Shown here: positions 58,251 to 64,000 of the stretch, piece after piece
Layout: every line of letters begins with the position of its first letter
Numbering within the stretch: the stretch's first letter is position 1
DNA from: Phaseolus vulgaris
Lineage: Eukaryota > Streptophyta > Magnoliopsida > Fabales > Fabaceae
Direction of reading: 5' to 3'
NCBI RefSeq assembly: GCF_000499845.2
Contig: NC_023758.2
Coordinates: forward strand, 25,269,520-25,333,519
DNA length: 64,000 nt
The notes under the pieces: model-generated
Databases searched by the model: none
What the model was told of the DNA's origin: nothing
Seen by the model: the letters and a program-made list of their open reading frames with translations, nothing else
Program-made: the position numbers and the translations under genes

Positions 58251-60060
58251 AGCTTCACACTCTGATAGCCTTGTTAGAGGTATTTGTTCTATCCTTGGAA
58301 CACAGTTATCTATATTGTTTGATTCTGGGGCAACCCATTCTTTTATATCTTTTGATTGTGCTAAGAAACTTAAGTTGCCAGTTCGAGAATTAGAATTTGA
58401 GTTGGTGGTATCTACACCAACAAAAGGTATTATAGTAACTTCTTCCATGTGTACTGAGTGTCCAGTAATTATAGATGGGCAGAGATACAAGATCAACATG
58501 ATTTGTATACCTCTAAAAGATTTGGAGGTTATTTTGGGAATGGATTGGTTGTCTGCTAATCATATCCTTATAGATTGTGCTCGGAAAAAGTTAATTTTCC
58601 CTAAATTAGAAGGAATGCAGGTTATCTCAGCTCATCAGTTTGAGAGAGAGATACAAGAAGGTGCAAAATGTTTTATGCTCTTGGCTTGTTCTATAGTTAC
58701 TGATAAAGTACAAAAAGATATATTTGTAGTTCAGGAGTTTATGGATGTATTTCCTGATGAGATTCCTGGACTTCCACCTAAAAGAGAGGTAGAGTTTGCA
58801 ATAGACTTGATTCCTGGAGCAGGCCCAGTGTCAATTTCTCCATACCGAATGGCACCAGCAACAGAGTTAGCTGAATTGAAGAAACAACTAGAAGACTTAT
58901 TGGAGAAGCAATTCATTCGACCTAGTGTTTCTCCATGGGGAACTCCAGTGCTATTAGTGAAGAAGAAGGACGGTTCATCACGTCTATGCATAGATTATAG
59001 ACAATTAAACAAGTTAACAATAAAGAATAAATATCATCTTCCTAGAATTGATGATCTGATGGATCAGTTGCATGGGGCAGTTGTCTTTTCTAAAATAGAT
59101 CTGCGCTCAGGTTATCACCAAATTTCAGTGAAAGCAGAAGATGTTTAGAAGACTTCTTTTAGATCAAGGTATGGTCACTATGAATTTTTGGTCATGCCAT
59201 TTGGTGTGACTAATGCTCCAGCTACTTTCATGGATTATATGAGTCGAATATTCAAATCTTTTCTTGATAAGTTTGTGGTAGTGTTCATAGATGACATCTT
59301 GATCTATTCTCGTACAAGGGAAGAACATGTAAAGCATCTTAGAACCGTCCTGAACATTTTGAGAGAAAAACAATTATATGCTAAACTTTCAAAATATGAC
59401 TTATGGATGTCAGAAATACAATTTTTAGGACATGTCATCTCTGCACAGGGAATATCAGTAGATCCTTCTAAAGTGGAGGTTGTACTTCAGTGGGAGCGTC
59501 CTAAAACAGTTACAGAAATTAGAAGCTTTGTCGGATTAGCAGGATATTACAAGAGATTTATAGAAGGCTTTTCTAAAATAGTGGCTCCTTTGACCAATTG
59601 ACTAGAAAGGATCATCCTTTTGCATGGACTGAACAATGTGAGAGAAGCTTTGAAGAGTTGAAAAGAAGGTTGACTAATGCTCCTGTATTGACAATCCCTA
59701 ATACCAATCAATCTTTGGAAGTTTTTTGTGATGCTTCCTATTAGGGATTGGGTTGTGTTTTGATGCAGAATAAGAAAGTTGTTGCCTACACTTCTCGTCA
59801 GTTAAAGGTGCATGAAAGAAATTATCCAACTCATGATCTAGAATTGGCAGCAGTTGTCTTTGCTTTAAAAATATGGAGACATTTTCTTTACGGAGTTAGT
59901 TTTAATGTGTTCAATGATCATAAAAGCTTGAAGTATTTGATTGAACAGAAGGAGTTAAATATGAGGCAGAGGAGATGGATTGAATTTTTAAAAGACTATG
60001 ATTTCCAGCTAATATATCATCGTGGGAAGGTAAATGTTGTTGCAAATGCGTTGAGTCGTA
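58251..60060 (+). pseudogene. chromovirus protease, reverse transcriptase and RNase H
   Basis: Same frame as gag. Protease: [19 protein letters not shown] (DSG) and [94 protein letters not shown], active site [14 protein letters not shown] and [20 protein letters not shown]. RNase [41 protein letters not shown], then [11 protein letters not shown]. Breaks: TAG at 59,146 (Gln in the family), a -1 shift near 59,598 and a TAG at 59,742. The catalytic FIDD is intact. Confidence 0.93.
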
Positions 60061-61655
60061 AAAAGATACAAATGTCGTCGCTTATGATTAGAGAGCTAGC
60101 ATTGATTGAAGATTTCAGGAGTATGAATTTGGAGGTTTCCATGTCTTCAAATTGCATTAGTTGTAATACAGTTGTTATAACTATTGAATTTCTGGAGAAG
60201 GTGAAGGAGAAGCAATTGGAAGATTCAAAATTGAAGAACTTCATGGACTTATTAAATACTGACAAAGCTAAAGACTTCTCTTTAGGAGTGGATGGTATTT
60301 TGAGATTCAAAAATAGAATATGTATACCAGAGGATAATGAACTAAAGCAAACAGTGTTATCTGAAGGTCATAAAAGCAAACTCAGTTTACATCAAGGAAT
60401 GACCAAGATGTATCAAGATCTCAAGAAGTCTTATTGGTGGCATGGCATGAAGAATGATGTAGCTAAGTTTGTAGCTGCTTGCTTGACTTTTAAGAAATCA
60501 AAGATTGAACGTCAACGGCCTGGAGGCATGTTAACTCAGTTAGACATTCCAGTGTGGAAGTGGGATAGTATCTCAATGGATTTTGTTACCCACTTACCAC
60601 ATACTTTGAGGAAACATGACTCTGTTTGGGTCATAGTGGACAGGTTGACAAAGACGACACACTTCCTACCTATAGACTTGAGAATCTCTATGCGGAAATT
60701 GGCCCAGATTTACATAGATGAAATAGTCAGATTGCATGGTGTACCCTCCAGCATAGTTTCAGATAGAGATCCCAAATTTACCTCCAGATTTTGGCAAACA
60801 CTTCAAGAAGCCTTGGGGACTAAACTCAGACTTAGTTCAGCATATCATCCTCACACTGATGGACAATTAGAGAGAACTATTAAGACCTTAGAGGATTTGC
60901 TTAGGACTTGTGTGTTAGATCATTTGGGCAGTTGGGATGAAATTCTACCACTGGTAGAGTTCACTTACAATAATAGTTACCAAGCTAGCATAGGAATGGC
61001 TCTTTTTGAGGAATTGTATGGAAGAAAGTGCAGGACACCTCTGTGCTGGTTTCAAGATGGTGAGAGTGTGTTAATTGGACCTGAATTAATACAACAAACC
61101 AATGAGAAAGTAAAAATGATTCAGGAAAGATTGAAAACATCTCTCAGCAGGCAAAAATCTTATGCAGATCAAAGAAGAAGACCTTTAGAATTCTCTGCGG
61201 GTGAGCATGTCTTTTTGAGAGTTACACCATTCACTGGTGTAGGAAGAGCACTCAAATCCGAGAAATTGACTCCTAAGTTCATAAGACCTTATCAAATTCT
61301 CCGAAGAATAGGCCCCGTGGCTTATGAAATTGCTTTGCCTCCTCCTTTAGCTAACCTTCACAATATTTTCCATGTGTCCCAGCGAAGAAAGTACGTACCT
61401 GATCCAAGTCACATTCTAGAGTCTAATTCCTTCCTGGTGAAAGAAAATTTGTCGTTTGAAGTGAAGTCAATCAGAATTTTAGATTCACAAGTGAAACAAC
61501 TTCGTGGAAGGAGTATTCCCATGGTGAAAGTATTGTGGGATCTCATATCTGAAGACTCCACTTGGGAAATTGAAGAGGAGATACGAGCATCATACCCTAA
61601 TCTCTATATTGGTAAGTTCATTTTCGAGGACGAAATTTTTTGTAGTTGGAGATAA
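60061..61655 (+). CDS. chromovirus integrase and chromodomain (open 3' part of pol)
   Basis: Open without a break from 59,748 to the TAA at 61,655 (frame also covers RNase H). Integrase zinc region: [13 protein letters not shown] and [10 protein letters not shown]; the expected second Cys of the HHCC set is Phe. Core: [13 protein letters not shown] (first Asp), [18 protein letters not shown] (second Asp), [20 protein letters not shown] (Glu). C-terminal part: [18 protein letters not shown] and [20 protein letters not shown]. The end ([36 protein letters not shown]) is chromodomain-like and would steer integration to marked chromatin. The frame is open, but as part of a broken polyprotein it is probably not expressed as active enzyme. 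Confidence 0.88.
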
Positions 61656-63067
61656 TGTAACAACGTGCCTTTTTTAAAAAAACCAATAGAAACATTCTTC
61701 CCACAACAGTACCATTTTTCTTTGATTTCTCTTCTTTTTTTTTCTCTCTCTCTCTCCATATTCTCTTTTTTCCCTCTCTCCTAATTTTTCTCTCCCAAAC
61801 TTCATCTATTTTAGAATCTGATCATACCACGCTGTAGCTGAGGAGTTAAGGAACATTTCTACCCGATCTGACTTTTAAACAGAGTAAGTTCATTTTTATT
61901 CTAAATATCTTTTGTTCTATGTTTTTCCTTAGGATTTAATCATCAATCTTGGTGGGGTTAGTTGAAAAGTTTAATCCTCTCAACTTATTCTACTATATAC
62001 TGAATTTTTGTTATGTTTGGATAACTTGCATTAGGCCCGTAAATCTTGAAGCTTATCCAGACTGTGGGGAATAAAATTCTAAAAGTTGCTTGGAAAGCAA
62101 GCAATTGAGGTAAGGGAAGCTAAATTTAATTTTTAATAGCACCCTAGGATAGAAGATCTGAATGCGGAAGGGACGTGGTCCCAATATTCAATTTTTCTTG
62201 CTGGGATGTTGTGTGTTATATATATTGGGTTGTTTGTTTATATTATTTAAATTTGTGGAAATATTAGGTTTTGATGATTTAGTATTAAAGTGTTATTTTT
62301 TTTTATGTCAAATAGACTTTTGAATATTGTGGATCACTTTTTGAATGATATTGTATGACGGAATGGTATGGAATTGAATTCATACATTTGGGATAATGTA
62401 TGGACTGATGTTTGTTGTGTATTAAGTATTGATGCCTATGTGGTAATAGAGATCTCCGAGCTTCACTGATGATCTAAGTCACATAAACTAATATATCAGA
62501 TGATGAGAAGTTGATGGGGGAGTTCATGCACACCGTGACATATGAGATGCACGACTTGGGTTGTATTGAGCTTATCCTAATCCTTTCTGTTGGATTCGCT
62601 GGTAATCTTTGGATCAGGTGTTAGTCTCTGGTAGGACTTACTTAATTCGGGTCTTCCGGAAGATGTTGTTTGTTGAATATTCTGGATGTGTAGATCCATG
62701 TGAGATCTATGTGATTGCTTTATTGTTGAGATTTGAAGAAAATTGAATAATTTGATAAATTGATCATGTAATTTGGTTTTCTCTTTGGATTTAATTGTGT
62801 ATATTATAAAATTCTATTTTCACTAGCTTACCCTTGCTTTTCTTGTTGTGTTTGAACTGCGATGACTGTACTACGTATACGAGCACCATACAGGTGCAGG
62901 AGAGCCTTAGAGGTTTCAGAGTCTTATTTTGAGTTGTGGATATGTAAGTATTTGTATTTCTATAAATCCTAATCATGTATTAGGAATGTTTTGAGAAACT
63001 CCAAGTTTGTATAGAATCTGGTAGAACATTTATTGTAATAGTTATACGTAAATTATGGGGTGTTACA
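61656..63067 (+). mobile_element. 3' LTR of chromovirus
   Basis: 1,412 bp, TGTAACAACG ... GGGGTGTTACA, starting one base after the pol stop codon region (GTTGGAGATAA). It matches the 5' LTR with scattered substitutions and short indels, for example in the T-runs near 61,735 and at GAGCACCATACAGG near 62,881, where four bases are missing relative to the 5' copy. Confidence 0.92.
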
Positions 63068-63072
63068 TATTT

Positions 63073-63660
63073 GTTTAAAACATTAAATCATTTAGATTTT
63101 GTATTTATTTACGATTTTAAAAAATTTATAAATGTTATTTATTATTTAGGATTTGTATTCATTTAGAAATTTGAATAACATAGAAATTTAATTAATTTAG
63201 ATTTTCATTTAAGAATGACATTAAATAATTTAGAAATTTTATTGATTTTCAATTTTTTTTAAGAATGAGATTAAATGATTTAGGAATTGTATTGATTTTG
63301 AATTTTTATTTAAGAATGACATTAAATATTTTTGGACTTATATTTATTTATGATTTTGAAAAACCTATAAATTTCCTTTATTTTTGTTTTTTATTTAAGT
63401 TGAAAATAAAATAATTTAATATTTTTTTTATTATTGAGGATTTTGAAAACTTAGAAATGTTTTATTTATTTCAGAATTTTATTTAAGAATCACATTAAAT
63501 TATTTAGGATATGTATTTATTTAGAATTTTGAATAATTTAGTAACTTTATTGATATTCGATTTTTATTTAAGAATAACATTAAAATTGAGTGAATTTATA
63601 TTTATTTAGGATGTTGAAAAATTTATAAATTTTATATTTTTATTTAAGTAGAAAATAAAT
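63073..63660. repeat. satellite remnant right of the chromovirus
   Basis: Monomers of the same AT-rich satellite (AATGACATTAAATAATTTAG, TTATTTAGGATTTT, TTATTTAAGTAGAAAATAAA) resume directly after the TATTT duplication and fade near 63,660. Confidence 0.8.
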
Positions 63661-64000
63661 AATAGGACGAGAAATAGTAAGAAAACATAATGAAAGTATT
63701 ATCCGACAAATAAACTATTCCAATTTTGTAATTAGAATTAGTTTTATCTAAGCATAAACATGACTTTAGTTAAAAAAAAATTCCATAACACAAAAAAATA
63801 TAGAAATTAAACTGGATGAAGAATAATTGATGTTTGATTTACATAAAATATACATGCATTATACAAAATATACATAAAAACAAAAGATCCATCACTTAAG
63901 GTTCCTGAAAAAGAAAACATTTTTTAAAGAATCAAAACCTAAAAGGGTCTAATACAGTTTTGGGAAAATACATTAAGCGTAAGAGTGTCAGAAAAAGAAG
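63661..64000. other. spacer to window end, nothing recognised
   Basis: AT-rich, no repeat unit or coding frame that I can support. Confidence 0.4.

Larger units (their letters stand above)
55351..63072 (+). mobile_element. full-length Ty3-gypsy chromovirus (Tekay/Del-like)
   Basis: The element proper is 55,356-63,067, with LTRs of 1,411 and 1,412 bp beginning TGTAACAACGTGC and ending GTTACA. It is flanked by an exact 5-bp target duplication TATTT (55,351-55,355 and 63,068-63,072). Between them are a PBS, a single gag-pol frame with five breaks and a C-terminal chromodomain-like segment. Long LTRs and the pol end ([15 protein letters not shown]) point to the Tekay/Del clade. The LTRs look more than 95% alike by eye. 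Confidence 0.93.

Overview
The window is nuclear DNA of a flowering plant. Evidence: multi-exon GT-AG genes, CCCTAAA-type telomeric motifs, an Au-type SINE, and plant-specific LTR-retrotransposon lineages (Ty1-copia SIRE-like, Ty3-gypsy Tat, and Ty3-gypsy chromovirus of Tekay/Del type). The repeat vocabulary looks like a papilionoid legume (bean or cowpea type); that is recognition, not proof. I can support only one clearly intact host gene. The rest is mostly transposable elements, satellites and AT-rich spacer.

Layout. 1-960: degenerate ~175-205 bp tandem repeat with an embedded telomere-like stretch. 2.2-2.7 kb: a 156-bp duplication. 3.0-4.2 kb: minus-strand Ty3-gypsy gag/protease remnant. 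7.1-17.7 kb: minus-strand MORC-family gene (13 coding exons, 648 codons plus stop) with an unusual N-terminal region, a GHKL ATPase and a C-terminal CW zinc finger; its 4.3 kb third intron holds a SINE, a decayed copia fragment and other debris. 17.9-19.4 kb: short tandem repeats and a Tat-type LTR end. 20.15-22.98 kb: GC-rich, internally deleted Tat element lying on the minus strand. 23-26.6 kb: AT-rich repeats and a possible Helitron start. 26.6-30.0 kb: internally deleted copia (SIRE-like) element. 30.0-31.9 kb: 3' end of a second Tat element. 33.2-33.7 kb: orphan promoter and first exon of an unidentified gene. 36.5-37.9 kb: solo-LTR-like block with an array of TCTCGCTTGAGCGAGA motifs. 38.1-40.6 kb: two related MITEs with 8-bp target duplications, one partly tandemly amplified. 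40.7-63.7 kb: an AT-rich satellite interrupted by two full-length LTR retrotransposons, Tat (44,315-54,909, TSD AGAAT) and a Tekay-like chromovirus (55,356-63,067, TSD TATTT).

Most interesting pattern. Three different Tat-type copies in the window (21.6, 30-31.3 and 52-54 kb) carry the same extra gene, always antisense to the retrotransposon and just inside its 3' LTR. All three share a TQLHPN-W core and a phase-1 intron with a GTA donor at the same place, and each has a TATA-like box upstream. This suggests a conserved, independently promoted, spliced antisense gene riding in a retrotransposon. All copies here are broken.

How parts relate. The MORC gene would be a chromatin-silencing ATPase and the transposons are the kind of target such proteins act on, but nothing here links them functionally. 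Both full-length elements are inactive by sequence: several premature stops look like C-to-T decay of glutamine or arginine codons, as expected of methylated DNA.
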